Shown one piece after another: positions 54,440 to 63,583 of a DNA stretch of 64,000 bases. How positions within the stretch are numbered: position 1 is the stretch's first letter; every line of letters begins with the position of its first letter. Source of the DNA: Hyphomicrobiales bacterium (GTDB lineage Bacteria; Pseudomonadota; Alphaproteobacteria; Rhizobiales; Rhizobiaceae); assembly GCA_900474095.1 (NCBI GenBank), contig UCOA01000086.1, positions 1-64,000 of the forward strand, in the 5' to 3' direction. Position numbers and translations under genes: made by a program. A model generated the notes under the pieces. That model worked only from the letters and a program-made list of their open reading frames with translations. It was not told the DNA's origin and made no database searches.

Positions 54440-55146
54440 TGGATTTTACCGTTCTGACGCGCCTGAATCTGGCCCGTCGATCTCGCGTTCCCGTGGTTCT
54501 CGTCAGGAACCTTGAGCAAGGCACGGACCGTGTGATCACTGAAGACGAAGATCTAGGTGGTGCATTGGGTGAAGCTATTTTGCAGAGCTTCCGCTCAGGT
54601 CAGTCCCTGCTTGTCGAAGTGGATGGAGACAGGCTGTTTCTGAACGTGCAATTGCCGCCGCCGCATATGGTTATCATTGGTGCGGTTCATATAAGTCAGG
54701 CACTCGCTCAAATGGCTTTGCTCGCTGGTTTCAATGTCAGGATCGTTGATCCGCGGACAGCTTTTGCCACGCCCGATCGCTTTCCCGGCATCGAACTGGC
54801 TGCGGATTGGCCGGCGGATGTGCTCAAGGAACGGCCGCTTGATGCACGAACTGCGCTTGTTGCCCTAACACACGATCCGAAGATAGACGATTTCCCAATC
54901 GCCAATGCGATCCGTTCCGGCTGTTTCTATGTCGGTGCACTCGGCAGCCGCAAGACCCATGCGTCGCGTATCGAACGCCTGCAGGCAGATGGCTTGAGCA
55001 AGGATGACGTTTCGAGAGTTCGGGCGCCGATAGGCCTCAACATCGGAGCTGCAGGCCCCGCTGAAATTGCCGTGGCTATTCTGGCCGAAGTCATTCAGTC
55101 CCTGCGCCTTCGCGACATCTCCTCACCAACGAAGATCATTACATGA
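54439..55146 (+). CDS. XdhC-family protein, Rossmann domain type
   Basis: A 235-residue protein with the C-terminal XdhC domain: HMVIIGAVHISQALAQMALL (nucleotide-binding loop), RIVDPRTAFATPDRFPGIEL, LVALTHDPKIDDFPIANAI, GALGSRKTHASRIERL and APIGLNIGAAGPAEIAVAIL. It probably pairs with the upstream small protein to make a complete XdhC for cofactor sulfuration and insertion. The overlap at 54437-54441 and the ATGA overlap with the next gene show coupling. Confidence 0.92.
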   Translation: MDFTVLTRLNLARRSRVPVVLVRNLEQGTDRVITEDEDLGGALGEAILQSFRSGQSLLVEVDGDRLFLNVQLPPPHMVIIGAVHISQALAQMALLAGFNVRIVDPRTAFATPDRFPGIELAADWPADVLKERPLDARTALVALTHDPKIDDFPIANAIRSGCFYVGALGSRKTHASRIERLQADGLSKDDVSRVRAPIGLNIGAAGPAEIAVAILAEVIQSLRLRDISSPTKIIT

Positions 55147-56777
55147 AGTTCGGTACGTATCCAGTCGAGGTGGTGCAGGGGATGGTACTTGCCCATTCGG
55201 TCAAGTTGCCTGAGGGCGCGCTTCCCAAAGGACATGCGGTAACCGCCAGTGATATCTCACAGCTCAAGGCTGTCGGCATCGAGCGGGTAGTGGCTGTGAT
55301 GATGGAGGGTGGCGACCTCAGCGAGAATGAGGCAGCACGCCGGTTGTCGCAAGCCATCGCCGCCCGCCATTTACGCTACTCCCAGGCGACAACCGGACGC
55401 GTCAACGTTTATGCGACAAGCTCTGGCCTTTTTGTCGTCGACAAAGCGGTTGTCGACCAGGTTAACCGCATTGATCCTGCCATCACGCTTGCCTGCCTTG
55501 CTGACCATACGAGGGTGAATGCCGGGGACATGGTTGCGACCATCAAGATCATCCCGCTTGCAGTGCGAGGGGCAGCCGTTGAAGCTGCCTGCAGCGCACT
55601 TCGTGCAGCCCCGGTGTTCAAGATCAAACCGTTTTGCAAATTTTCGGTTTCGCTTATATCAACCGAACTGCCGTCGCTTAAAGTCTCAGTCATGAACAAG
55701 ACGAAACGCGTCCTCGAACGGAGGCTTGCTGTTTCCGGAAACGGTCTTGTCCGCGAGCAGCGCGTGGCGCATGAATGCTTGGCTCTTTCCAGGTCGTTGC
55801 AAGACGTGATCTCGGCAGCGGATGAAGCGCCCAAGCTCGTCATCATTTTTGGCGCCTCGGCCGTCGCTGACACCGCCGACGTCATTCCAGAAGCAATCCG
55901 AGCGGTAGGGGGAGAAGTGGTGGCTGTCGGAATGCCCGTTGATCCCGGCAACCTCCTGGTCCTCGGCCGCGTTGACAACACTTACGTCATCGGTGCGCCT
56001 GGCTGCGCGCGGAGTCCAAAGGAAAACGGCTTCGACTGGGTCCTCGATCGGATCGTCGCTGGCGAGAAGCCCGACGCTCACGATCTGGCTGGTATGGGTG
56101 TGGGAGGACTTCTGACGGAGATAACCATGCGGCCCCAGTTGCGCGATGGCCCGTCTATGCAGACTACGACCCCATCGGTTGCGATCGTTCTTCTTGCGGC
56201 CGGTCGTTCAAGCCGCATGGGCGAGGGCGGTTCTCATAAGCTTTTGGCGGAGTTCGACGGACTGCCGCTCGTGCGGCGTTCGGCTCAAACAGCACTGGAA
56301 AGCAATGCGCGTTCCGTGACGGTCGTCACAGGACATCGCCGAGCCGAGATTGAGCCGGCGCTGTCGGGATTATCGGTTAGCACCATAGAGAACCCGGACT
56401 ACGTGTCCGGCATGGCAAGCTCGCTCATTACCGGCATTTCGCAAGAGGCGGTACGGGACGCCGATGGAATCCTGATTATGCTTGCCGACATGCCGGGCGT
56501 TTCGGCGGACGATCTCAATATCTTGATCGCTGCGTTTGTTGACTCGGGAGCGCGTGCCATTGTGCGCGCTGTCTCACGTGGCAAGCGTGGCAATCCCGTC
56601 ATTTTACCACGCTCACTGAATGCAGCCATTCTGCGTCTCGAGGGCGATGTCGGCGCGCGGCATATCATTGAGACAGCGGGTGTCCCAATTGTCGACATCG
56701 AGATCGGCGATGCGGCCCACCTCGACGTCGACACGTCGGAAGAGGTGACTTTGGCAGGTGGTCTGTTGAGAAATTAG
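55143..56777 (+). CDS. Molybdopterin-binding / MocA-like nucleotidyltransferase fusion
   Basis: A 544-residue fusion. Residues 1 to about 335 form a MoeA/MogA-like molybdopterin-binding region (GMVLAHSVKLPEGALPKGHA near the start; IIFGASAVADTADVIPEAIR and LGRVDNTYVIGAPGCARSPK). Residues 345-544 are a MocA-type cytidylyltransferase (IVLLAAGRSSRMGEGGSHKL, MLADMPGVSADDL, GKRGNPVILPRSL). MocA-type enzymes make molybdopterin cytosine dinucleotide, the cofactor form of this enzyme family. Starts inside the previous stop. Confidence 0.92.
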   Translation: MKFGTYPVEVVQGMVLAHSVKLPEGALPKGHAVTASDISQLKAVGIERVVAVMMEGGDLSENEAARRLSQAIAARHLRYSQATTGRVNVYATSSGLFVVDKAVVDQVNRIDPAITLACLADHTRVNAGDMVATIKIIPLAVRGAAVEAACSALRAAPVFKIKPFCKFSVSLISTELPSLKVSVMNKTKRVLERRLAVSGNGLVREQRVAHECLALSRSLQDVISAADEAPKLVIIFGASAVADTADVIPEAIRAVGGEVVAVGMPVDPGNLLVLGRVDNTYVIGAPGCARSPKENGFDWVLDRIVAGEKPDAHDLAGMGVGGLLTEITMRPQLRDGPSMQTTTPSVAIVLLAAGRSSRMGEGGSHKLLAEFDGLPLVRRSAQTALESNARSVTVVTGHRRAEIEPALSGLSVSTIENPDYVSGMASSLITGISQEAVRDADGILIMLADMPGVSADDLNILIAAFVDSGARAIVRAVSRGKRGNPVILPRSLNAAILRLEGDVGARHIIETAGVPIVDIEIGDAAHLDVDTSEEVTLAGGLLRN

Positions 56778-57322
56778 TCCCTGGGAGCTGAAGTCTTTGG
56801 CAACGAATGGCATCACCGTGTGTCGATTGATCAATCAAAAGTGTGCGGCCGCGTCTTTGAGACCTTAAATCGGCTTACGGTGCAGGCGCTTGAACTACAT
56901 GGGCGCGGTCAAGCGCACAAGTGTTGGAGCAGGGGAGACGCCGATGGAAGCTCAGCGAAACTCTTAGGCTTTACCGGACTAATTCTCGGCCACGCTTGGC
57001 GCTCTCGCCCGCAAGCGGCTCCATCGACGTCGGCTGACCCGCTTCGTTGAACCAAATGCGGCGTCTTGCCAACCCTAACGCCCGAGTCCGCTGCGCATTG
57101 GTCGACCTCCTTTGCGCACGGCGGTTGGCTCCTGGACTGGTCATTTTCGGATATTGTGCTAGTTGTGAGAGTGGGCGTCGCCTCTCTCGAGGGCAAGTTG
57201 CCGTGGCGTGGCTAATCACGACTGGGGGAACCATAGCTTCGAGATACGTCGGAGCTTCTGGCCACGTTGACGCGCCAACCAGTCGCCGTTGATGACATCA
57301 GCTACCTTTGCGACACCGGGCG
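56778..57322. other. Convergent-gene gap of about 545 bases
   Basis: Lies between the end of the rightward maturation operon and the leftward pao operon. It contains a perfect palindrome GATTGATCAATC (56825-56836) and no supported gene. No RNA gene recognised. Confidence 0.35.
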
Positions 57323-57550
57323 TCACGCCGCTTGCGGCGTCGCAATTTCCGAGTCGCGATAGCAGGCCACAAGTCCATCGTGCCAGGTTCGGATTTCCCC
57401 CGCATTGTAAACAGGCCCGCTTGGCGACGAAGTGCGTTCCAACTCTGTCCCATGCGGAGCCACATGCCACAATCCAGTTTGCTCCGCCTCTACCAACGAG
57501 ACAGCCTCTGAACCTTTTCCGGGATAGCCGGCGTTCGGCTCGTGGTTCAT
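57323..57550 (-). CDS. Small ORF overlapping the end of the paoC-like gene, unknown
   Basis: A 75-residue frame whose ATG overlaps the paoC stop (ATGA), the coupling pattern used elsewhere in this window. The sequence starts MNHEPNAGYPGKGSEAVSLV and includes ELERTSSPSGPVYNAGEI. I recognise no family, cysteine cluster or signal peptide. It may be a fourth operon gene, a truncated larger gene, or chance. The downstream side ends in a plain stop with no terminator hairpin. Confidence 0.4.
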   Translation of the reverse strand: MNHEPNAGYPGKGSEAVSLVEAEQTGLWHVAPHGTELERTSSPSGPVYNAGEIRTWHDGLVACYRDSEIATPQAA

Positions 57551-59760
57551 GCGGTCAGGACATCCTCAATCTTGATCGGCAATGTCCGCACACGCTTGCC
57601 CGTCGCGTGGAACACTGCGTTGGCAATTGCCGGAGCGGTACCCACCAGCGCGATCTCGCCCAGCCCTTTCACGCCAAGTGGGTTCACATGTGGGTCGACC
57701 TCGTCGACGAACAGTGCCTCCAGCTTCGGAGTATCAAGGTTTACAGGCATGAGGTAGTCAGCCATGTGGGCGTTGACCGGCCGTCCGTCACGCACATCCA
57801 GAACAGTGCGTTCCATCAACGCCATACCGATGCCCCCGATCATGCCGCCCGTGCATTGGCTTCTGGCAAGCAGCGGGTTAACTACCCGCCCGATGCCATA
57901 CGCACCGACAAGGCGACGTACCCTGATCGTTCCGACGTCCGGATCGACCGAAACTTCGGCAAAAACTGCCCCGAAGGAATGCATCGAATACTTTTCGGCA
58001 GTCTCCGGATCGCGTTGGGCCGAACCGTCAACCTCGATCGGATTGCCCGTCTTGGCCAAGATGTCCTGGTAGGATAGTCCCGGGGATGCGTCTCCGCGTC
58101 GACGGAGGCGTCCGTCCACCCATTCAAGGGCTTCCATCGAAGCCTCAAAGACAGGCGAGCCAGCATCGGCAATCGCCTGGCGAGTTGCCTGCGACTGCAC
58201 TTCCAGGCAAGCGGCACGGATGGCGGACCCCACCGAAGCCATCGTCCAGGAGCCGCCGTGGGAGGGTGTTGGCGGGTAGTCCGTCGTGCCAAGCCCGAAC
58301 CGTACCTGTTCCGGCTGCAAGCCCAGGAATTCCGCCGCCACCTGCGTCATTGACGTATAAGTGCCCGGCCCCATGTCGCTGGCGGCCGCTTCAACTTCGG
58401 CAGTTCCGTCCGCGAGCAGCCGCACCCTGGCGCTCGAGGGCGCATGGAAAGCTGGGTAGGTGGCGGTTGCAGTGCCCATGCCGATCAGAAGACGTCCATC
58501 GCGCATGGAACGCGGTTCGGGAGTCCTTCGAACCCAGCCGAAGCGTTCGGCACCAAGTCCATAACATTGGATCAGCGAGCGGCTGGAGAAAGGCTTGTTT
58601 TCAGCTTCGTCAATCTGCGGCTCGTTCCGGCGTCTCAACTCGATCGGGTCGACCCCTAGCTTGTAGGACAGCTCGTCCACGGCACTTTCGAGCGCAAAGA
58701 TACCGCTTGCCTCGCCGGGGCCGCGCATGTGGTTCGGCGTGGCCGTATCGAGTTGTGCAAGGCGGTACTGGGTGCGCACGTTTGGGCAGGAATACAGGTA
58801 GTCGGTGACGGCGGTCAGGGCTTCCGTGAACTGCTCGTAGCGGCTCGTCTCTCCGGTACCTTCGTGGATAACGCCCGTAATTTTGCCATCGGGAGTGGCA
58901 CCCAGCGCAACCCTCTGGAGCGACCGCGGCCGATGGCCGGTCGTGAAGAACATCTGCTTGCGGGTGAGCACAAGCTTGACTGGCCGCCCGACATGACGCG
59001 CCGCAAGTGCCGCTAGCGTCACATGCGGCCATGTCCTCAGGCTCGTGCCGAAGGCACCGCCGATGAAGGGACAGATGACCTCGACGTTGTCGACGGGCAG
59101 GCCGAACACCGCGGCGATCTCCGCCTGCTCGTTCATGAGAAACTGGCTCTTGCTCCATAGGGTCAGCCGATCGCCGTGCCAGGCGGCGATCGTCGCATGC
59201 GGCTCCATTGGGTTATGGTTCTCACGGGCTATGTCATAGACCTCGTCGACCTTGACGGCCGCCTCCGCCACCGCGGCATCGGCATCGCCCCGCGATCTGT
59301 CGGCAGTGCCCGTCCCCGGAACGATTCTGGCTACCTGCTGATCGGCGTGGTCGACGATTGGTTGACGGGCGTCATAGGTGATACGCATCGCGGCGGCGGC
59401 GCGCTCGGCATGGTCGATGGAATCCGCCACGATGATGGCGACGGGCTGGCCGTAAAAGCGAACGCTGTCGTCCTGCAGTACGTGAAGGCGTTCACCGACC
59501 GCTGGATCGATGACGGCCTTGTGCGGCAGATAGGCCAATTTCGGAGCATTGCGGTGCGTGATCAACGCAACGACACCCGACATGCCCTCAACATCGGCGC
59601 TTTCTATCCCGGTCAATCGGCCAAGTCCGACGGTCGCGCTGACCAGCACGGCGTAGAGCTGGCCTGGCTGGTTGAAATCGGCGGCATAGCGCGCCTTGCC
59701 CGTGACCTTGGAGCGGCCGTCGACGCGGGTCAAAGGCTTTCCAATTACGTTCATCTTCAT
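57547..59760 (-). CDS. paoC: Molybdopterin-binding subunit of aldehyde oxidoreductase (PaoC-like)
   Basis: A 737-residue molybdenum-cofactor subunit starting MNVIGKPLTRVDGRSKVTGK, with RYAADFNQPGQLYAVLVSAT, GGAFGTSLRTWPHVTLAALA and the C-terminal VKGLGEIALVGTAPAIANAV, whose Glu is the catalytic base. PaoABC is a periplasmic aldehyde oxidoreductase that detoxifies aromatic aldehydes. Coupled to paoB by ATGA at 59757. Its substrate range may differ from the E. coli enzyme. Confidence 0.93.
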   Translation of the reverse strand: MKMNVIGKPLTRVDGRSKVTGKARYAADFNQPGQLYAVLVSATVGLGRLTGIESADVEGMSGVVALITHRNAPKLAYLPHKAVIDPAVGERLHVLQDDSVRFYGQPVAIIVADSIDHAERAAAAMRITYDARQPIVDHADQQVARIVPGTGTADRSRGDADAAVAEAAVKVDEVYDIARENHNPMEPHATIAAWHGDRLTLWSKSQFLMNEQAEIAAVFGLPVDNVEVICPFIGGAFGTSLRTWPHVTLAALAARHVGRPVKLVLTRKQMFFTTGHRPRSLQRVALGATPDGKITGVIHEGTGETSRYEQFTEALTAVTDYLYSCPNVRTQYRLAQLDTATPNHMRGPGEASGIFALESAVDELSYKLGVDPIELRRRNEPQIDEAENKPFSSRSLIQCYGLGAERFGWVRRTPEPRSMRDGRLLIGMGTATATYPAFHAPSSARVRLLADGTAEVEAAASDMGPGTYTSMTQVAAEFLGLQPEQVRFGLGTTDYPPTPSHGGSWTMASVGSAIRAACLEVQSQATRQAIADAGSPVFEASMEALEWVDGRLRRRGDASPGLSYQDILAKTGNPIEVDGSAQRDPETAEKYSMHSFGAVFAEVSVDPDVGTIRVRRLVGAYGIGRVVNPLLARSQCTGGMIGGIGMALMERTVLDVRDGRPVNAHMADYLMPVNLDTPKLEALFVDEVDPHVNPLGVKGLGEIALVGTAPAIANAVFHATGKRVRTLPIKIEDVLTA

Positions 59761-60734
59761 GCGACCTCTCCTGCCATTTCAAGCGCTCGGACGATCGTCC
59801 TGGGCAATAGCACGACCTTGAAGGCGTTGTGGTGCAATGGCCGAACGCCCTCGGTGGCCAGTTGCGCGGCTTCCTCGAAGGCCTGCCTGTCCGGCTTTCT
59901 TCCGCCAAGCGCGGCCTCACACGCGCGCAGCCGCCAAGGACGCGTACCGACGCCGCCTGCCGCAATGCGGGCCTCGCGGATCACGCCGTCCTCGATTGCG
60001 AGGACGGCAGCGGCGGACACCAAAGCGAATTCGTAGGAGGCACGATCGCGGACCTTGAGATATCGGGCGCTGCGCGCATGGGGTCCGCTCGGCACGCGGA
60101 TTTCGACGATCAGTTCGCCTGGCAGCAACGTATGTTCGAGATCAGGCGTATCACCAGGCAGCCGGAAGAGTTCCTCCACGGGGAAGCTGCGCTCGCCCTG
60201 CGGACCTTGAACCCGCATGGTGGCGTCGAGCGCCACCAGCGCCACCGCGACATCGGAAGGATGCGTCGCCACGCAATGGTCGCTCGTGCCGAGGATCGCA
60301 TGCCCCGCGTTCAGCCCCTCGATCGCGGCGCAGCCTGATCCGGGCGTGCGCTTGTTGCAGCCGGCATCAAGCATGCGGAAATATGGACAGCGCACACGCT
60401 GCAGCAGGTTCCCGCCCATCGAGGCCATGTTCCGCAACTGAGGCGACGCGCCTTCGATCAGGCTTTCCGCGATCAACGGCTGCAGGCGCTTGACGTTTTC
60501 GTCGGCGGCGACTTCGGCCATGCGCGCGAGCGCGCCAATGATCAGGTCTTCGCCTTCCACACGAATGTCGCCCAGAGGCAACCTGTTGATATCGATGAGC
60601 CGCTCCGGGCGCTCTACCTCATCCCGCATCAGGTCTACGAGAGTGGTTCCACCGGCGATGTAGCGCGCACCCGATGCGGCAGCGGCGATCGCGACCTGGG
60701 TGCTGCCTGCCTTTTCCAGCGTGAAGGGAAACAT
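59757..60734 (-). CDS. paoB: FAD-binding subunit with 4Fe-4S site (PaoB-like)
   Basis: A 325-residue FAD subunit of the CO dehydrogenase/xanthine dehydrogenase medium family: ARYIAGGTTLVDLMRDEVER (FAD pyrophosphate loop), NMASMGGNLLQRVRCPYFRM and LVSAAAVLAIEDGVI. The stretch RCPYFRMLDAGCNKRTPGSG followed by C supplies the cysteines that hold a 4Fe-4S cluster in PaoB. It links the 2Fe-2S subunit with the molybdenum subunit. Its start lies three bases after the paoA stop. Confidence 0.93.
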   Translation of the reverse strand: MFPFTLEKAGSTQVAIAAAASGARYIAGGTTLVDLMRDEVERPERLIDINRLPLGDIRVEGEDLIIGALARMAEVAADENVKRLQPLIAESLIEGASPQLRNMASMGGNLLQRVRCPYFRMLDAGCNKRTPGSGCAAIEGLNAGHAILGTSDHCVATHPSDVAVALVALDATMRVQGPQGERSFPVEELFRLPGDTPDLEHTLLPGELIVEIRVPSGPHARSARYLKVRDRASYEFALVSAAAVLAIEDGVIREARIAAGGVGTRPWRLRACEAALGGRKPDRQAFEEAAQLATEGVRPLHHNAFKVVLLPRTIVRALEMAGEVA

Positions 60735-60737
60735 GGG

Positions 60738-61346
60738 TCAGCTCCTTTCCGCCACGTCCGCGACTGCCGCGATGATGCCCGGGTAAGCGCCGCAACGGCA
60801 TATGTTCCCGCTCATCCAGAACTGAATCTCCTCAGGCGATCCCACATGACCTTCGGCTATGCAGCCAAGGCCGGACATGATCTGGCCCGACGTGCAGAAA
60901 CCGCATTGGAGGCCCTCGTGCTCAACAAAGGCCGCCTGAAGAGGGTGAAGCTCACCGTCGTTTTCCAGTCCTTCAATAGTCTGGATGTCGGCACCGTCGT
61001 GCATCGAAGCTAGCGTCAGGCAAGAGACGATACGTTTTCCGTCGACGAGAATAGTGCACGCGCCACAGGCACCCTGATTGCAGCCCTTCTTGGTTCCGGG
61101 GAGATCGAGCGTCTCTCGCAGGACATCGAGGATAGACTGGCGCGGGTCGACAATGAGGGTATGGGCACGACCGTTCACGGTCATCGCTACGGCTATGTCA
61201 CTGCTGACGCCTGCAGGAGAGCTTGTCGCCGCCGCCGGTTGAAGCGGCAATGCGGCCAGCGCTACCGCCCCGGCTGTTGCCTGAAGCGCTTCCCTGCGCG
61301 ATACAATTGGACCAGACGAATGCATTTCCGACGAATTCTCGGCCAT
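60738..61346 (-). CDS. paoA: [2Fe-2S] subunit of aldehyde oxidoreductase with Tat signal (PaoA-like)
   Basis: A 202-residue iron-sulfur subunit. A twin-arginine signal (VSRREALQATAGAVALAALP, about 16-35) sends the assembled complex to the periplasm. The clusters are in GTKKGCNQGACGACTILVDG and CGFCTSGQIM with NICRCGAYPGI. ATG 61346 (MAENSSEMHSSG) has GAGGATAG upstream; the frame is open further. First gene of the leftward paoABC unit. Confidence 0.93.
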   Translation of the reverse strand: MAENSSEMHSSGPIVSRREALQATAGAVALAALPLQPAAATSSPAGVSSDIAVAMTVNGRAHTLIVDPRQSILDVLRETLDLPGTKKGCNQGACGACTILVDGKRIVSCLTLASMHDGADIQTIEGLENDGELHPLQAAFVEHEGLQCGFCTSGQIMSGLGCIAEGHVGSPEEIQFWMSGNICRCGAYPGIIAAVADVAERS

Positions 61347-61544
61347 GAAGGAGCTATCCTCTTCAGCTAGATGATCGCGAAGAGGATAGTTCCTGTGCCG
61401 CTGTGACACCGTCGCGATATTTCGGGAATTGTCTTAATCTTGCGGCAATCGACGGAGAGCGAGACGGCTCAGCGCAATGGCTTGGTGCGGCCCCGTTCAG
61501 GGGATTTGATGGCCCGCGACGACTGGGGTTGGGGGGTGCCACGA

Positions 61545-62492
61545 TCAGAGTCGGCGACGGAACTCGCTCGGCGTGAGGCCAACCACTTTGTGGAAATTCG
61601 CCGAGAAAGAGGAGGGTGTTTGGTACCCTACGACAAGAGCGATGTCGGTGATGCGCAACGTCCCGTCTTTCAGGAGCTTCTTCGCATAGGCGATCCGCTG
61701 CCGGGTCAGCCATATATGCGGCGTACACCCGGTCGCCATGCGGAAGGCCGTGCAAAAATGGAAGCGGCTCAAATTGACCAGATCGGCCAATTCCTGGATG
61801 CGGATATCCTGCGCAGAATTTTCCCGCATATAGGCGGTGACGCGCTTGACCTGCCAGCCCGCCAGCCCGCGCCGCGGTCCAGACGAGATCGGCATCGAAG
61901 TTGCTGAGTGGGCTCTGAGGAGCTGAAGGCACACAAGATCGAGGAGCTGCTCAACGAACAGGTGCGACATCGCATCTCCCGAACTGATCTCGTCGTTGAT
62001 CAACGACATGATCGTAAACAGTTTGGAATCGCTAAAATTTACGCGGTCAAGCAGCTCGGGCTCGCGGCCATTCCCTACCTGATCGGCACAAGACAGGAGG
62101 CGATTATGGCCCAAAAAGATGTTCGAGACCTCGACGGCACCGTCCACCCGCCACTGACCATCATGCCCTCTCGGCGCGAATGTTATCGTCCCGATCGCCG
62201 CGGGCGCGCGAATAATCTGGCGGCCTATCTTCACCGAGGCCATACCATGGCCTGAGTACTTCGCAGAGATGACATGATCTTTCAGGGGCGGTAAATTGTA
62301 TTCGAACGGCTCGTTCCGCCATCGGCCGACTAGACGGGTATCGCCTGAAAATACCTCTGGAATCACGGGTGGCAAAATGCCCCGCTGCAAACGACTTATA
62401 TGAACCGTCGTGTCCGCAAGCGCTTGATTCAGCCTCATCTGGATTTCTCTTGTCGAGCTGTAAGAGCCTGTGTCCTTGCGCGACACTAGCAT
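61545..62492 (-). CDS. AraC-family regulator upstream of pao operon
   Basis: A regulator of 315 residues from ATG 62492, or 297 from ATG 62438 (MRLNQALADTTVHIS). The N-terminal part is a poorly conserved sensor; the C-terminal helix-turn-helix pair reads IRIQELADLVNLSRFHFCTA and ITDIALVVGYQTPSSFSANF. It is followed, about 200 bases later and on the same strand, by paoABC, so it is the probable activator of those genes, with an aldehyde or aromatic inducer. Confidence 0.92.
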   Translation of the reverse strand: MLVSRKDTGSYSSTREIQMRLNQALADTTVHISRLQRGILPPVIPEVFSGDTRLVGRWRNEPFEYNLPPLKDHVISAKYSGHGMASVKIGRQIIRAPAAIGTITFAPRGHDGQWRVDGAVEVSNIFLGHNRLLSCADQVGNGREPELLDRVNFSDSKLFTIMSLINDEISSGDAMSHLFVEQLLDLVCLQLLRAHSATSMPISSGPRRGLAGWQVKRVTAYMRENSAQDIRIQELADLVNLSRFHFCTAFRMATGCTPHIWLTRQRIAYAKKLLKDGTLRITDIALVVGYQTPSSFSANFHKVVGLTPSEFRRRL

Positions 62493-62922
62493 TTGTCGTT
62501 TCGCCGGAAAACATCGTTCTAACAGCTAAACCTACATCTTTGAAGGTGTAGGTACAACTCGGGGCGCGGACGAGGTGGTCACAGCCCCGACACCTTTCGT
62601 CAAACCAAGTGCGGTCAGTTAACCTTCAGCTTCACGTATTTCGGGTCGTGGTCGCTCGTCTGCTTCGGTTCCGGCATTACCGAATTAACGTGCAACGTTG
62701 TCAGCTCGGACGTCTGGTTAGCCCCGAGTTTTGCGACGCGGTTTACCTGCGACAGCGTAGCCGTGAGTTCGGGACAATATCGTGTGACATTCTCTATTCG
62801 AGGACAGCGTTGCCAAGTGTAGGGCTGTACGCCTTCTCAAGATGAGCTTGATAATGCCCTTCGAAATTTTCAAGCGTCGACGTAAGCGGTTCCCCGCAGC
62901 GTCTTTAGGGCGACACGCTAAA
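62493..62922. other. Gap of about 430 bases, nothing recognised
   Basis: Between the AraC and XRE genes. A small hairpin ACCTACATC...GTGTAGGT lies near 62530-62553. No gene, IS end or RNA that I can support. Confidence 0.35.
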
Positions 62923-63159
62923 TTAATCCACCGTAAGTCGATCGAGAAGCTCGTGTGGGTCAAAATTAAGGACTGACGCGAGTTCCAAAAACTCGACTAC
63001 ATCTACGCGACGCTGACCGCTTTCCAGCCGTGCGACGAACGATTGGTATTCGCCGAGCCTCGAAGCCAGTTCTGTCTGTGTGAGGCTCGCCGCTTCGCGC
63101 CTCTCAACCAGGAGCGCGATCAATGCCTTGTGTTTCGGTGACCCAAGTGTTTTTGCCAC
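62923..63159 (-). CDS. XRE-family helix-turn-helix regulator
   Basis: A small DNA-binding protein of about 78 residues: AKTLGSPKHKALIALLVERR, SLTQTELASRLGEYQSFVAR, LESGQRRVDVVEFLELA. This is a Cro/CI-type HTH at residues 15-65. GTG 63159 is preferred: GGGAAG precedes it and the family starts with (M)AKTLGSPKHKAL. The frame also opens at TTG 63174. Often such proteins are autonomous or antitoxin-like; no toxin gene is adjacent. Confidence 0.88.
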   Translation of the reverse strand: MAKTLGSPKHKALIALLVERREAASLTQTELASRLGEYQSFVARLESGQRRVDVVEFLELASVLNFDPHELLDRLTVD

Positions 63160-63267
63160 AGCTTCCCATCTCAATCAGGTGATGGGGGCTTCATTTATAT
63201 CTGTTTTTCAGTTATCTTAAATTCAGATAATTTGATGACTTGATCACCCATTGGAGGGACGCCGGCC

Positions 63268-63462
63268 ATGAAACTGCGCCAAATCAGCTATTTCGTTGCG
63301 GTTGCCGATGAGCTTCATTTCGGTCGCGCAGCGGCACGCGTGCATATTGCTCAGCCGGCGCTGTCGACGCAGATCCAGGCGCTGGAGCGCGCGCTCGGCG
63401 TCCAGCTGTTGTCCGGATGGCATGGGGTTGCCTGGAGCTCCGAGACCCGACGGCACGCTTGA
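63268..63462 (+). pseudogene. Truncated LysR-family regulator (helix-turn-helix only)
   Basis: The first 48 codons are a perfect LysR DNA-binding start: [48 protein letters not shown]. Then the match breaks off and 16 unrelated codons precede the stop. The effector domain is missing. The break near 63413 marks a deletion or recombination joint. Confidence 0.88.
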
Positions 63463-63583
63463 CGACATCATCGATATTGCCCGCTCGCTGGTCAGGCCGC
63501 CCACACACCTTGCAACAGCGCTGTCGCGGTGAGCGCTTCGACGTGCGGCGCAGTGGAACAAGCACCGGCAACGCCGGCTATCA

